Source: Thiotrichaceae bacterium
Lineage (GTDB): Bacteria > Pseudomonadota > Gammaproteobacteria > SZUA-229
Assembly: GCA_002746365.1 (NCBI GenBank)
Contig: NVWZ01000002.1
Span: forward strand, 69,021 to 86,741
Length of the DNA: 17,721 nt
Direction: 5' to 3'
The notes under the pieces are model-generated. The model did not search any database. It saw only the letters and a list, made by a program, of their open reading frames with translations, and had not been told where the DNA came from. Each line of letters begins with the position of its first letter. The stretch's first letter is position 1. Of this stretch, positions 7,116 through 15,396 are shown in pieces. A program made the translations under genes and the position numbers.

Positions 7116-8243
7116 CTAGATTATACTTTTATATTCGCGAATTACTGAACGCGCACATTTTTCCCATGTAAAGCCTTTAGCTCTAGCAAACCCTAACTCA
7201 GCAAGTTGTTGAGAAATTTCTTGAGAGTTTGCAATTTTACTCATTGCATCTCCTATTTCTTCAGCACTAGTAGGGCTTACAAGTAAGCTGGCCTCGCCTG
7301 CAACTTCTGGCATAGATGATAGATTAGAAGTAATCACAGGACAATTACAGGCCATTGCTTCAAGAATGGGAAGACCAAAACCCTCCATCAAAGAAACATA
7401 TACAAAAGCTGACGCATTTCCATAAAGCGCACGTAACTGGTCATCTGAAACAAAACCAGGCCGATGAATACGGTTATTAAATTTCGAATTACTAATTTGA
7501 TCTAACAAATGATGGTTATCCCAACCCAAACCGCCAGCTAAAACCAGGCTATGTGGAATTTCGTTAGCAATTGATTCATATGCAGCAAGCACGTTACCCA
7601 AATTCTTTCTTGGGTTAAGCGACCCCGTCCATAAAAAGAACGGCGTTCCTTCTGCAGGTAAGTCGTCAAGCTCTGACAAACAATCAACTGTTGGCTTAGC
7701 AAAAAAATAATCTGACACACCTTCTGGAATAACACATAAGCGGTCTCCAAGGTTATGTTTGGCAATTACCTCAATCTCATCAGCAGTCGCAGTAGATACA
7801 GCCATTATTTTATCAGCGCGTTTAATCGCTGACTTAATACCAGACATTCTCAACCAGGGCCGGCTCTTTGAAAAGTATTCAGGATGAGACAAAGGACCAA
7901 GATCATGAACAGTCACTATCCATGGCTTTTTAGTAGCAACAGGATAATCCATTTCAACAGTATGAATAACATTTGCATCCGATTGCCACTTTTCAATTTT
8001 CGGGTAACCTGCTAATGCCCATGACAAAACCAGATTTCGATGCTTCCATAAAGGCTGTATAAAACCTTGTTGCGATATCAATTTTTCAAGTTGCTCGCCA
8101 TTAACTTTACATCGACTGGAAAATGGCACCAATTCAAGATTTGATTCCGCATTCAACAATGCTTCATATAATTCCCAAGCAACACGACTGAGACCGTAAC
8201 GTGAGTCACTAGCAAATGCATCACTGTGATATAAGACTTTCAT
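7116..8243 (-). CDS. Family-4 glycosyltransferase, mannosyltransferase-like
   Basis: Seen: 375 residues from ATG 8243. RYGLSRVAWELYEAL (15-29) is the acceptor-side glycine loop. TVHDLGPLSHPEYF (111-124) contains the conserved His. FFLWTGSLNPRKNLGNVLAA (202-221) has the R-K-N phosphate-binding residues. HRPGFVSDDQLRALYGNAS and SLMEGFGLPILEAMACNCPV (284-303) give Glu287 and Glu295. MPEVAGEASLLVSP follows. Known: this combination matches the GT4 branch that contains many O-antigen and exopolysaccharide mannosyltransferases (GT1_mtfB-like). Inferred: a sugar-adding step in repeat-unit assembly; the donor is probably, but not provably, a GDP- or UDP-sugar. It is complete and of normal length. It starts 11 bases after the neighbouring glycosyltransferase stop with no obvious ribosome site, so it likely depends on coupled translation. 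Confidence 0.9.
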   Translation of the reverse strand: MKVLYHSDAFASDSRYGLSRVAWELYEALLNAESNLELVPFSSRCKVNGEQLEKLISQQGFIQPLWKHRNLVLSWALAGYPKIEKWQSDANVIHTVEMDYPVATKKPWIVTVHDLGPLSHPEYFSKSRPWLRMSGIKSAIKRADKIMAVSTATADEIEVIAKHNLGDRLCVIPEGVSDYFFAKPTVDCLSELDDLPAEGTPFFLWTGSLNPRKNLGNVLAAYESIANEIPHSLVLAGGLGWDNHHLLDQISNSKFNNRIHRPGFVSDDQLRALYGNASAFVYVSLMEGFGLPILEAMACNCPVITSNLSSMPEVAGEASLLVSPTSAEEIGDAMSKIANSQEISQQLAELGFARAKGFTWEKCARSVIREYKSII

Positions 8244-8254
8244 ACGATTTAATT

Positions 8255-9400
8255 TTACAACACTTTCTCTATCTGTTGTTTAGCTCTTGCATAGATAGTG
8301 TTCCACGTTCTATCAGCTACAAAAGATTGCGCTTTCTTTTTTAAAATTTCCTTATTTTCAATAGCATTATTTATTGCTGCTGAAACCTCATTTTTATTCG
8401 ACACTATAATTACCGGGGCATCCATATATGCGTATTCATTATGTGGTGTAGAAATTATTGGCAACCCTGCGGCTGCATATTCATATAATTTTAAGGGGTT
8501 CTGTCCCTTATATATTTCCTGACGTGACTGATCATATAACATGAGCCCTACATCAGCATGAAGTAGGTAAGCTGGTACCTGCTCAGGTGTCCGTGGACCC
8601 AACATATGAACATTATCGTGATCTGCTTTTAATTGATCGGCCCATTCAGCACCCGGCCCTATCATTACTAGACTTCCGCCTAATTCTTTGAGTTGTTTGG
8701 CTGCAACTGTAAACATCCCTGGGTCGCACTTGTTGATTACGCCAACCCAAACGGCTACAGGACCAGGAAGTTCAGCTATATCTTCAGGGATTGGTATATC
8801 ACCTTCATAATTATCAGTAAACACTCCCTGACCCAGCACTGTTATTTTTTCTGAACTGATACCATGGTCTTTGATTATGTAGTTTTTCAATGTTTCACCT
8901 ATGACCAACAAGTGATCAGCTTTCTCGTAATCAATTTTTTCAATTTGTTTGATCGAGCTACCTGAAAAAGCAGGGTAATAATCTACGACCTGAAATACCA
9001 GACGCGCATTAGGATAAATTGATTTGAGCGCTGAACTACCGGGGTTAGCAGTCCAAATAACATCAGGGGCGGAAAAACCTGAGCGACGATACAAGCTGCG
9101 AATCGAAGGCAAGCAGCTCTTATAAGCCAGATTAGCAGCCAATGGCGTTGTAAAGGGCCATGTTCCTGCAAATGGTACGATGCTTAAAGGTGTAAAAACC
9201 CAGGCATTAGCATCTAATCTTGGTCCTTGAGCCCATGATTGCCATCGCCCAGTACGTGCCAACAAATTTCCCATGTGTACTAATCCCTGCAAATAGGTAA
9301 CATTGAACCCATCCTGCTGAAACAGTCTTGCATAAATATTAGTACTGCAGCGAATTTCAGACTGCCATGGGGTGCCACGATGAAATAAGATATTTGTCAC
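8255..9400 (-). CDS. GT-B glycosyltransferase, TuaH-like
   Basis: Seen: 381 residues from GTG 9400, with AGAG about 8 bases upstream. The N-domain begins MTNILFHRGTPWQSEIRCST. DVIWTANPGSSALKSIYP (113-130) precedes VFQVVDYYPAF with Asp140. LLVIGETLKNYI and VLGQGVFTDNY follow. VAVWVGVINKCDP (216-228) opens the C-domain. The donor site reads QNPLKLYEYAAAGLPIISTP (300-319), with Pro302, Lys304 and Glu307. Known: 'NP.K..EY.A.G.PV..T' in place of E-x7-E is typical of TuaH/GumK-like GT-B enzymes. Inferred: a sugar transferase of the repeat unit, possibly for a uronic acid given the TuaH/GumK resemblance, which is weak evidence for specificity. It stands 69 bases from the FkbM gene stop. Confidence 0.85.
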   Translation of the reverse strand: MTNILFHRGTPWQSEIRCSTNIYARLFQQDGFNVTYLQGLVHMGNLLARTGRWQSWAQGPRLDANAWVFTPLSIVPFAGTWPFTTPLAANLAYKSCLPSIRSLYRRSGFSAPDVIWTANPGSSALKSIYPNARLVFQVVDYYPAFSGSSIKQIEKIDYEKADHLLVIGETLKNYIIKDHGISSEKITVLGQGVFTDNYEGDIPIPEDIAELPGPVAVWVGVINKCDPGMFTVAAKQLKELGGSLVMIGPGAEWADQLKADHDNVHMLGPRTPEQVPAYLLHADVGLMLYDQSRQEIYKGQNPLKLYEYAAAGLPIISTPHNEYAYMDAPVIIVSNKNEVSAAINNAIENKEILKKKAQSFVADRTWNTIYARAKQQIEKVL

Positions 9401-9469
9401 TTCAAAACTCTACTTTAAATTTAATCGATTTAGATGGAGACTAACCAGGAATGGCGGCCAATCATTTTA

Positions 9470-10234
9470 TTATTTTTGGTAGATTACATTTTCACCTTTA
9501 TCCAGTTCTTTTTGGAAACCATGCTGCGTTAAAACATCATGTATTAATTTTGTACAACCAGGTGCGTACTTTTCGTGGAGTTCCAATATAACCATAGTAA
9601 CATTAGCTAACCATTTCGAGTCACCAGAAAAAAGTTCTTTCTCAGCACCTTCTATATCAAGTTTGAGTATATCAATGTGACCAGTATCTTCGAGTATATC
9701 CATAACTGTAATCGCTTTTACACCATGCGAATCATCTGTACTTTCTTCGACACGGAACGACCAGGAGTCTGCATCCGGGTTTTCAATATTTAAATGTGTA
9801 TTGTCACGCCATAACGCCGCTTGGTGCAGAGTGACGTTTTCCCTGGATGCAAGATTTTTCGCATATAACGCTGCATTCGATGGTTCAGGTTCAACGGCAA
9901 TAATCTTAACATCCGGAAAACGATACAACATATAAATAGACGCATAACCAATGTGCGCTCCAGCATCAACAATAACTTTCGGTTCAAAGTCGATAGGGAA
10001 GTCATAATCTCCCTCAATAAAAACTTGCCAGAAAACATTTGCATCTGTCGTTTTTGGCCGCATTAGAACAGGTGAGCTACTCTGCGGTATTTTTACATTG
10101 ATAACTCGATTATTACTTCCAGGCAGTCTTTTTAAAATTGCAATTTTTAAAAAAACTACTAACCCAGCAAGAATGCCAAATCTTTTTGTAAAATGTTTTA
10201 TACTTTTAGTTAGTCGCGCAATTTTATTCGCCAT
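9470..10234 (-). CDS. FkbM-family methyltransferase
   Basis: Seen: 254 residues from ATG 10234. A basic, partly hydrophobic N-terminus (residues 1-38: KHFTKRFGILAGLVVFLKIA) precedes the catalytic fold. Motif I is VIVDAGAHIGYASIYM (87-102), the acidic residue after strand 2 is in AVEPEPSN (113-120), VTLHQAALW is at 134-142, and the FkbM hallmark HIDILKLDIEGAEKELF is at about 186-202. Known: FkbM-type enzymes are SAM-dependent O-methyltransferases found in many saccharide clusters. Inferred: methylation of a sugar hydroxyl, perhaps as a cap that stops chain growth. A TTG six codons upstream (10252) is an alternative start; the ATG follows a purine-rich GGTGG. The hydrophobic N-terminal stretch suggests loose membrane attachment. 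Confidence 0.9.
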   Translation of the reverse strand: MANKIARLTKSIKHFTKRFGILAGLVVFLKIAILKRLPGSNNRVINVKIPQSSSPVLMRPKTTDANVFWQVFIEGDYDFPIDFEPKVIVDAGAHIGYASIYMLYRFPDVKIIAVEPEPSNAALYAKNLASRENVTLHQAALWRDNTHLNIENPDADSWSFRVEESTDDSHGVKAITVMDILEDTGHIDILKLDIEGAEKELFSGDSKWLANVTMVILELHEKYAPGCTKLIHDVLTQHGFQKELDKGENVIYQK

Positions 10235-10313
10235 CTGTAGCCACCAGGTCAAAACCCATCATGTTTAAAATAATTAATAAGAAGTAAGAAATAAAAAACT
10301 AGCAACCCACTCT

Positions 10314-11171
10314 TTACTTATCTGATTTATTCGCAGCGTCTGATTGCTGCCAAATTTTCATAAGCTCTTTTTCCAGTCCTTCACGCTTAATATGATTTTG
10401 CTTTTCCCACGCATATGCCCACCAGTTAAAAGAGCTCGAGAATGTGTACAAACAAAATAAAAGCCCTCGGGTGCCTTCACGAAACCCTCCATCGTAAAAA
10501 TAGGATCGTAACGCTCTATATAAAGGATAAAACAATAAATGGTACCACTTAACCACAATACCTTTATCTAAAATTTCCTGCCCCGACATCTGCATATAGC
10601 GAACATTTTTCCCTACTCGTTCGACATAGTCCTCATCATTAAGGTGCCACATAAAAGCATTTAACTGGCCTGTTTTAGCATCCCTACCATCAACAACACA
10701 TTGCTCGTGTATTTTATTTTGGAACCGATGAAAACCTTTTCTGCCAATTTGTGGGTTATTCCAATATTGCCAACCACCTCCACGCATCGGATGATGTAAA
10801 AAGAAATTCAAACGTTTATAACGAAGTCCATTTATAGAGTTATCACAAATTGCAATCAGTAGTTCTTTTGCCAATTCAGGTGTAACACGTTCATCAATAT
10901 CCATATGCAGCAACCAATCTGATTCAGCAGCATCAATCCCCGCATTTCGCTGTCCTGAGAAGCCGCTATCTTTATCCATTTTCCTTTTGACAAGTTTCAC
11001 CTTATCACCAGCAGCTTTAATTATATCTATTGTTGCGTCAGTAGACGCATCGTCAACTATAACAATTTCATCTACCCAGGGAAGCAAATTATCAAGAAAG
11101 CCTTTTACATCTACTTCTTCATTCTGTGAAATAGCTACTGCGGCAAGTGTAGGTCTATTTTCGTTGCTCAT
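10314..11171 (-). CDS. Family-2 glycosyltransferase, WaaE/KdtX-like
   Basis: Seen: 285 residues from ATG 11171, preceded by GCGGGA. AAVAISQNEEVDV (10-22) and DEIVIVDDASTDATIDI (34-50) form the nucleotide-binding start. FSGQRNAGIDAAESDWLLHM (71-90) leads to the DxD motif D91-I-D93 followed by E-R-V. HRFQNKIHEQ (148-157) is next, and the C-terminal third is rich in Trp and Tyr (LLFYPLYRALRSYFYDGGF). Known: this arrangement is that of WaaE-type GT2 enzymes acting on LPS core or polysaccharide acceptors, with an inverting GT-A fold and metal-dependent DxD. Inferred: a cytoplasmic-face transferase in the repeat unit. An ATG at 11183 overlapping the upstream stop as TGATG is an equally possible start, four residues longer. 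Confidence 0.9.
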   Translation of the reverse strand: MSNENRPTLAAVAISQNEEVDVKGFLDNLLPWVDEIVIVDDASTDATIDIIKAAGDKVKLVKRKMDKDSGFSGQRNAGIDAAESDWLLHMDIDERVTPELAKELLIAICDNSINGLRYKRLNFFLHHPMRGGGWQYWNNPQIGRKGFHRFQNKIHEQCVVDGRDAKTGQLNAFMWHLNDEDYVERVGKNVRYMQMSGQEILDKGIVVKWYHLLFYPLYRALRSYFYDGGFREGTRGLLFCLYTFSSSFNWWAYAWEKQNHIKREGLEKELMKIWQQSDAANKSDK

Positions 11172-11182
11172 AACTTCCCGCA

Positions 11183-12400
11183 TCAACCTTTGTTAAAAAC
11201 CTGGGCTTGCTGAATAAACATATCTTGTAAATAGATAATTTGTTTATCCGCATCATGATCATGACAAACACGGGTACGTGCGTCATTACCCATTGTAGTG
11301 AGAATTTCAGGCGCATCATATATCTTCTTTAAAGCAGTAACAAAACCATCATAATCTTCAGCTGATTCCAATATAAAACCTTCTTTACCATCCGCTACCG
11401 CCTCACCTGCAGCGGGTAGTGGTGACAATATAACTGGTCGACTACACGCCATTGCTTCTAGCACAACATTCGGTAATCCATCGTGAAAAGAAGTATCTGC
11501 TAACAAAGCAAACAAATGGGCATTTTTCATGTATTCCCTAACCTTATCGTGCGAAACCCAGCCAGGCATATCAAGATAATCAGTAAAGTCTTCCTCTTTA
11601 GCTACGGCTTTTATTTCATTTTCCACTGTACCGCGACCCAGTATTGATAGCCTTATATCAAAGTCTTGTTTACGAGCTTTTGCACAAGCTCTTATTAGAC
11701 GATCAAAACCTTTTGTTTTTGTAAGTCGCCCTGCCGTAATAATGTTAAGTGTTTTATCTAACAGAGGCATTGGCAACGGTTCAAAATTTCTTATATCAAC
11801 ACCATGGTAAACTAAATATGATTTTTTACGCGCCGCCTCGGGTAACTGCTTTAACAAATACTCCATTGCGCCTTTATTACAATACGTTGCAAAAGAAAGT
11901 GTTTTAAAAACTGGCGGGAAATGTCCGTTTTCATGCGCCACTTCGTGAGCATGAATGCTGACACTATAAGGTATATTAATTAACTGATTAACCAGGTATG
12001 CAACCTCGGTTGAATATGGCCAATGCACATGCAAATGAGTAATACCATCACGGCGTAATTGGTGCGCTAGTGCAATTGCTCGACATTTTCGCATTTGCTG
12101 ATTAGGTTTACTGGTTGACCATTTCTGCATTTTTTTATTAATGCCAGAAAGGCGGAGCAAATCCCATGGCCTCATAACTGATGCAATTAAAACACTAATC
12201 TTGCTTAAGTAATTCGTTTTCACGGCCAGCTCTTTAGCCACTTCAGTTAGTTTTTCAGCATCATCCTCTGATGTTTGAACAAAGGAGTAGATATTGATAT
12301 CTAAACCGTTATTTATTAACCGATCAATTTCATTTGAAACAAATGTTTCAGACAACTGAGGAAAATTTGCGACTAGATAGCCTAGTTTCATATTATTCAT
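11183..12400 (-). CDS. Family-4 glycosyltransferase, WcaL/AmsK-like
   Basis: Seen: 405 residues. The signature LGYLVANFPQLSETFVSNEI (6-25) opens the protein. THLHVHWPYSTEVAYLV (121-137) and YSVSIHAHEV (145-154) follow. YHGVDIRNFEP starts the donor domain, with NIITAGRLTKTKGFDRLIRA (219-238), LSILGRG, and TSFHDGLPNVVLEAMACSRP (303-322). The C-terminal NP-sugar site keeps Glu315. Known: 'FP..SETF...EI' is the mark of the WcaL/AmsK/EPS GT4 branch seen in colanic acid and amylovoran clusters. These enzymes add a hexose, often galactose, to the lipid-linked intermediate. Inferred: the same step here with unknown sugar. Its ATG overlaps the stop of the upstream toroid gene by 4 bases (ATGA), so translation is probably coupled. 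Confidence 0.91.
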   Translation of the reverse strand: MNNMKLGYLVANFPQLSETFVSNEIDRLINNGLDINIYSFVQTSEDDAEKLTEVAKELAVKTNYLSKISVLIASVMRPWDLLRLSGINKKMQKWSTSKPNQQMRKCRAIALAHQLRRDGITHLHVHWPYSTEVAYLVNQLINIPYSVSIHAHEVAHENGHFPPVFKTLSFATYCNKGAMEYLLKQLPEAARKKSYLVYHGVDIRNFEPLPMPLLDKTLNIITAGRLTKTKGFDRLIRACAKARKQDFDIRLSILGRGTVENEIKAVAKEEDFTDYLDMPGWVSHDKVREYMKNAHLFALLADTSFHDGLPNVVLEAMACSRPVILSPLPAAGEAVADGKEGFILESAEDYDGFVTALKKIYDAPEILTTMGNDARTRVCHDHDADKQIIYLQDMFIQQAQVFNKG

Positions 12401-13689
12401 CTATCTCTAAGCAATTCCAACTTATCCACATCTTTAAATATATCAATGGGATCTTGTGGCAAAATCGCCAACTTAGTAAGTAAACCCTGATATTTGATTT
12501 TAATTCGTGAATCAGAAGGTTTTCCGTTACTGTCAACAGACTGGCAATAACCAAGCGACATTTTATGTAGTGTTAAAACTGCCTCACGACAGAGAGTGAG
12601 GGAATCTAAATACTTCTGCTCCTGTGTAATAGCGTAAAGCTTCGCAAGCCCGACAACAATATCAACATTAGCATCCAGATGATCAGCATCGCCACCTGGC
12701 ACTTCTGGAAATAAACCATTCTGCCACTGATTATCTAGCCAAAAGTCAGCAATAGCCGTTGCCATTTTAAGAACGCGCTCTTGATCAACTTTGGCATCAT
12801 GCATGTCACATAATAAATCTAAAGATGAAAAACCTGCCTTAATAGATGAGTTATAACCTTTTAGGGCAGGATCCAACATCAAATGCACATCACCCTTATT
12901 CCAGAAGTACTTCTCAAAGCCATCCAACCAGGCATACAGCGCGTCTCTCCATTGTTCATCATTCGTACGTTGAAAAAGCACCAAGATACTCCAAACAAGA
13001 TTTGTATTATCTTTAAATAACCTTGCTCGTAACCTTGAACGACTAATAGCAATTTTATTAAGCATCGAAGATCTTGCGCATATGACACGCGAAAAGACAC
13101 CGTGTTGTTTAAAATCAGGGGTATTAATCCAACCTCGCGCCGACCTTTCAGCAAGTTTTAAATAATCGCTGTTATCAGTAAAGCGATAGATATCTAACCA
13201 TAACTCTATATAACCACCATTAAAAGGGCTTGCCGGTGCCAGCCAGGTTCGCCAGTCATTTAACCGAATGGGTTCATCTATAAGTAAATCACCCTGAAAA
13301 AAACAACGCTCAATAGTTCGGGCGCCCTTCTCAGACATTTCCAGTAATTCTTTATTACCACTTTGACGATACAAATCCAACAAACCTAATAACCAATCAT
13401 GATTAAAGAACAGCTTAGTTCTGCCATTGCTTACATACAAACCATCTTTCAACCAATTTTTAGCAAGCTCAAGCTGACTAACTGAAAAATCATGCATGCC
13501 GTAGTGCCACAAAAAAGGCAGGATATCACCAAAATCTGAAACAACTGGCTCCGCGTCATCAGCACTACCATCGGCATTCATATTAGTAATCATGATTCCA
13601 TGATCACCAAGATATGTTGAGGTAAAGTGTTCTTTAATTAAGGACACCCACGGTGGGCACACAGCTGCTGTTACTTCGTTATCATTCAT
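12397..13689 (-). CDS. Predicted (alpha/alpha)-toroid protein, possible carbohydrate-active enzyme
   Basis: Seen: 430 residues, almost wholly helical in pattern, with recurring Trp-rich hairpins: FGDILPFLWHYGMHDFSVSQ (53-72), FFNHDWLLGLLDLYRQSGN (94-112), GGYIELWLDIYRFTDNSDYL (158-177), NLVWSILVLFQRTNDEQWRD (230-249), GFSSLDLLCDMHD, and VDIVVGLAKLYAITQEQKYL (342-361). No signal peptide or membrane segment is seen. Known: repeated 'W.....L...Y..TGD..YL' helix pairs build six-hairpin (alpha/alpha)6 barrels in GH88/105/127-type hydrolases, lyases and uronyl epimerases. Inferred: a cytoplasmic carbohydrate-binding or -modifying protein. I do not recognise the family and no catalytic pair can be assigned with confidence. 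It sits 5 bases after the propeller gene and overlaps the WcaL-like gene by 4, so it is clearly part of the operon. Confidence 0.75.
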   Translation of the reverse strand: MNDNEVTAAVCPPWVSLIKEHFTSTYLGDHGIMITNMNADGSADDAEPVVSDFGDILPFLWHYGMHDFSVSQLELAKNWLKDGLYVSNGRTKLFFNHDWLLGLLDLYRQSGNKELLEMSEKGARTIERCFFQGDLLIDEPIRLNDWRTWLAPASPFNGGYIELWLDIYRFTDNSDYLKLAERSARGWINTPDFKQHGVFSRVICARSSMLNKIAISRSRLRARLFKDNTNLVWSILVLFQRTNDEQWRDALYAWLDGFEKYFWNKGDVHLMLDPALKGYNSSIKAGFSSLDLLCDMHDAKVDQERVLKMATAIADFWLDNQWQNGLFPEVPGGDADHLDANVDIVVGLAKLYAITQEQKYLDSLTLCREAVLTLHKMSLGYCQSVDSNGKPSDSRIKIKYQGLLTKLAILPQDPIDIFKDVDKLELLRDR

Positions 13690-13694
13690 TATAA

Positions 13695-15149
13695 CTAGTA
13701 ATAATAGTCTAAAATATGTAGACCGAAAGGTTTTAGGACACGTCTATCGAACTGAAATATAAAGTAACGAAATAGATCCTTAATGAGCCAGTACCAGATA
13801 AGTTTCACCCATAGATAACGTTGCTTCGGCAAATTCAATCCACTGGGTAAAGATAGATCAGGATTCAACCAGCCAGTATGTTGCGCATTGCCCTTAAACA
13901 TTGGCCATGCGGGCCCTTTAGAGCTCGTTTGATAGATTAGGATTTTATCATTACTACAAACTAGTAACTCGTTAATTCCATCATTGCTGATATCTGCAAG
14001 AACAGGTGAACCCCGAATCATACCTTCTGTATCAACAGTCCATAAAATACTGCCTGTTTCACCACTCAGTATCACTAATTGGCCATTGTTAGAACCAACC
14101 ACAACTTCAAACTTACCATCATTATCAAGGTCAGCTATAAGTGGTGTTGTGTAACTACGACAGATAGCATCACCTGTGAAATAAACATCTGTACCATTTA
14201 GCTTACATATATTCTTTTCATCGTGACGGCAATATTTCGTTGGCCCGAATTTATAACGCCAGATGATTTTTCCTGAGGCAGCATCGAGGGCGTAGCATGA
14301 TGCATCAGCGAGACTGGTTATCACCACTTCAAGCCTGCCATCACCATTGATATCAGCAATAACAGGCGAACTGTCCAAACCGCCACCAACTTTTGTTTTC
14401 CAGCATACACTGCCATCATTGCCATGCAAGGCAAAAACTGAATTGTCACCAGCGCCACTAGTGTGTTCACCACCACCAATAAAAACTAGAGGTTTGCCAT
14501 CTACTACGGCAAATGATGGTGAAGAATCTGGATCATATTTAAACTCACGAAACCACTTGAAAGTTCCAGTTTTGGCTGACATACAAAACACTCTTCTTGA
14601 GCGCATACCTGTAACAACCTCAAGCTCACCGTCGAGATCAACATCTGCGAGTAGTGGAGATGAAACGACCCCCTGTTTCGTTCCACGAAAAAACTCATGT
14701 TTGGGTAAATATTTATTCCAGTAGATACTGCCTGTTATTGCATTGATGCAAAAAAACCAGGCACCATAACCACCAACATAAAGAGTCTTAGTTTTATTAT
14801 CAGCAGCAACAGTTGAGCGTATTGCTTTGCCGCAGCGGGTTTGCCATAGTACTTCGCCATTATCCAGGGTAAGCGCTCTAAGCAAGCCCTTTTCATCTCC
14901 AATGATAACAACAGTCAAATCTTCAGAGAGATCAATAAGGACAGGAGATGCTGTGATAGTAGCCAGGGCATTAAAACTCCACACCTTCTCGCCTGAAGAA
15001 CCATCAAATGCAACTACGTTACCTTTCCTATCACATGCAACAATCACTGAATCAAATGTAGCGTATTTTGTCTTAATAGCAGGTGTTGACCATGTTTCAC
15101 TACCAAGTTGTAGCGTATTTATCTCTGGCAACGGCATAGCTTCAATCAT
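13695..15149 (-). CDS. PQQ-like/FG-GAP beta-propeller repeat protein
   Basis: Seen: 484 residues made of about seven propeller blades ending in 'G-x-x-x-W': NVVAFDGSSGEKVWSF (44-59), LLRALTLDNGEVLWQT, NAITGSIYWNKY, SAKTGTFKWF, ALHGNDGSVCWKT, ALDAASGKIIWRY and ILSGETGSILWTV. Four of them carry calcium-loop-like acidic clusters: ADVDLDGELEVV (168-179), ADINGDGRLEVV (265-276), ADLDNDGKFEVV (339-350), ADISNDGINELL (385-396). The core ends with AWPMFKGNAQHTGW (414-427). Then a tail YLWVKLIWYWLIKDLFRYFIF (about 445-465) is strongly aromatic and amphipathic. Known: such propellers usually bind partners or ligands and are mostly exported. Odd: no signal peptide, and TGA lies upstream in frame, so no longer start exists. 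Role unknown. ATG 15137 is an alternative start. Confidence 0.85.
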   Translation of the reverse strand: MIEAMPLPEINTLQLGSETWSTPAIKTKYATFDSVIVACDRKGNVVAFDGSSGEKVWSFNALATITASPVLIDLSEDLTVVIIGDEKGLLRALTLDNGEVLWQTRCGKAIRSTVAADNKTKTLYVGGYGAWFFCINAITGSIYWNKYLPKHEFFRGTKQGVVSSPLLADVDLDGELEVVTGMRSRRVFCMSAKTGTFKWFREFKYDPDSSPSFAVVDGKPLVFIGGGEHTSGAGDNSVFALHGNDGSVCWKTKVGGGLDSSPVIADINGDGRLEVVITSLADASCYALDAASGKIIWRYKFGPTKYCRHDEKNICKLNGTDVYFTGDAICRSYTTPLIADLDNDGKFEVVVGSNNGQLVILSGETGSILWTVDTEGMIRGSPVLADISNDGINELLVCSNDKILIYQTSSKGPAWPMFKGNAQHTGWLNPDLSLPSGLNLPKQRYLWVKLIWYWLIKDLFRYFIFQFDRRVLKPFGLHILDYYY

Positions 15150-15396
15150 AGTTAAAAGTAATTTTCAATGAAAGCTGAGTAACTAATCGAATTTCAAAGA
15201 CTGGCTAAAAACATCGTATAAGTTCTGAAATACAGCGTAACAGTAACCTAAACGTACATCAGTTTTATTTGAAAAAAAAAGGAACCGCTTTAACATTAAA
15301 CAGCTAACTTACACAATTGCTATTGATAAATATTTTCAAATAAGTCATATCCAACTTCCAATATTTCAGCCAAAAATAAAGACTGACATTAACCAC
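15150..15396. other. Spacer between methyltransferase and propeller genes
   Basis: A 247-base AT-rich gap within the minus-strand run, with no coding signal seen. On the minus strand, an imperfect stem GCTGTTTAA...TTAAAGC (about 15288-15305) is followed by GGTTCC and nine Ts (15272-15280). This could be a weak terminator for the methyltransferase or an attenuator ahead of the propeller gene. A promoter for the downstream operon would also fit this gap, but no clear -35/-10 pair is visible. Confidence 0.4.
15272..15305 (-). terminator. Weak candidate terminator or attenuator
   Basis: On the minus strand, a short stem (GC then TTTA pairing with TAAA then GC, with a 2-base bulge and small loop) is followed after six bases by a run of nine T. 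The stem is AT-rich and the T-run is not immediately adjacent, so strength is doubtful. Position about 90 bases after the methyltransferase stop fits partial termination. Confidence 0.25.

Noticed and set aside
14347..14724. A 125-codon plus-strand frame opposite the propeller gene.
   Set aside because: It is antisense to a well-supported repeat protein, its composition is Ser/Pro/Thr-rich as expected of a shadow frame, and it shows no domain features.
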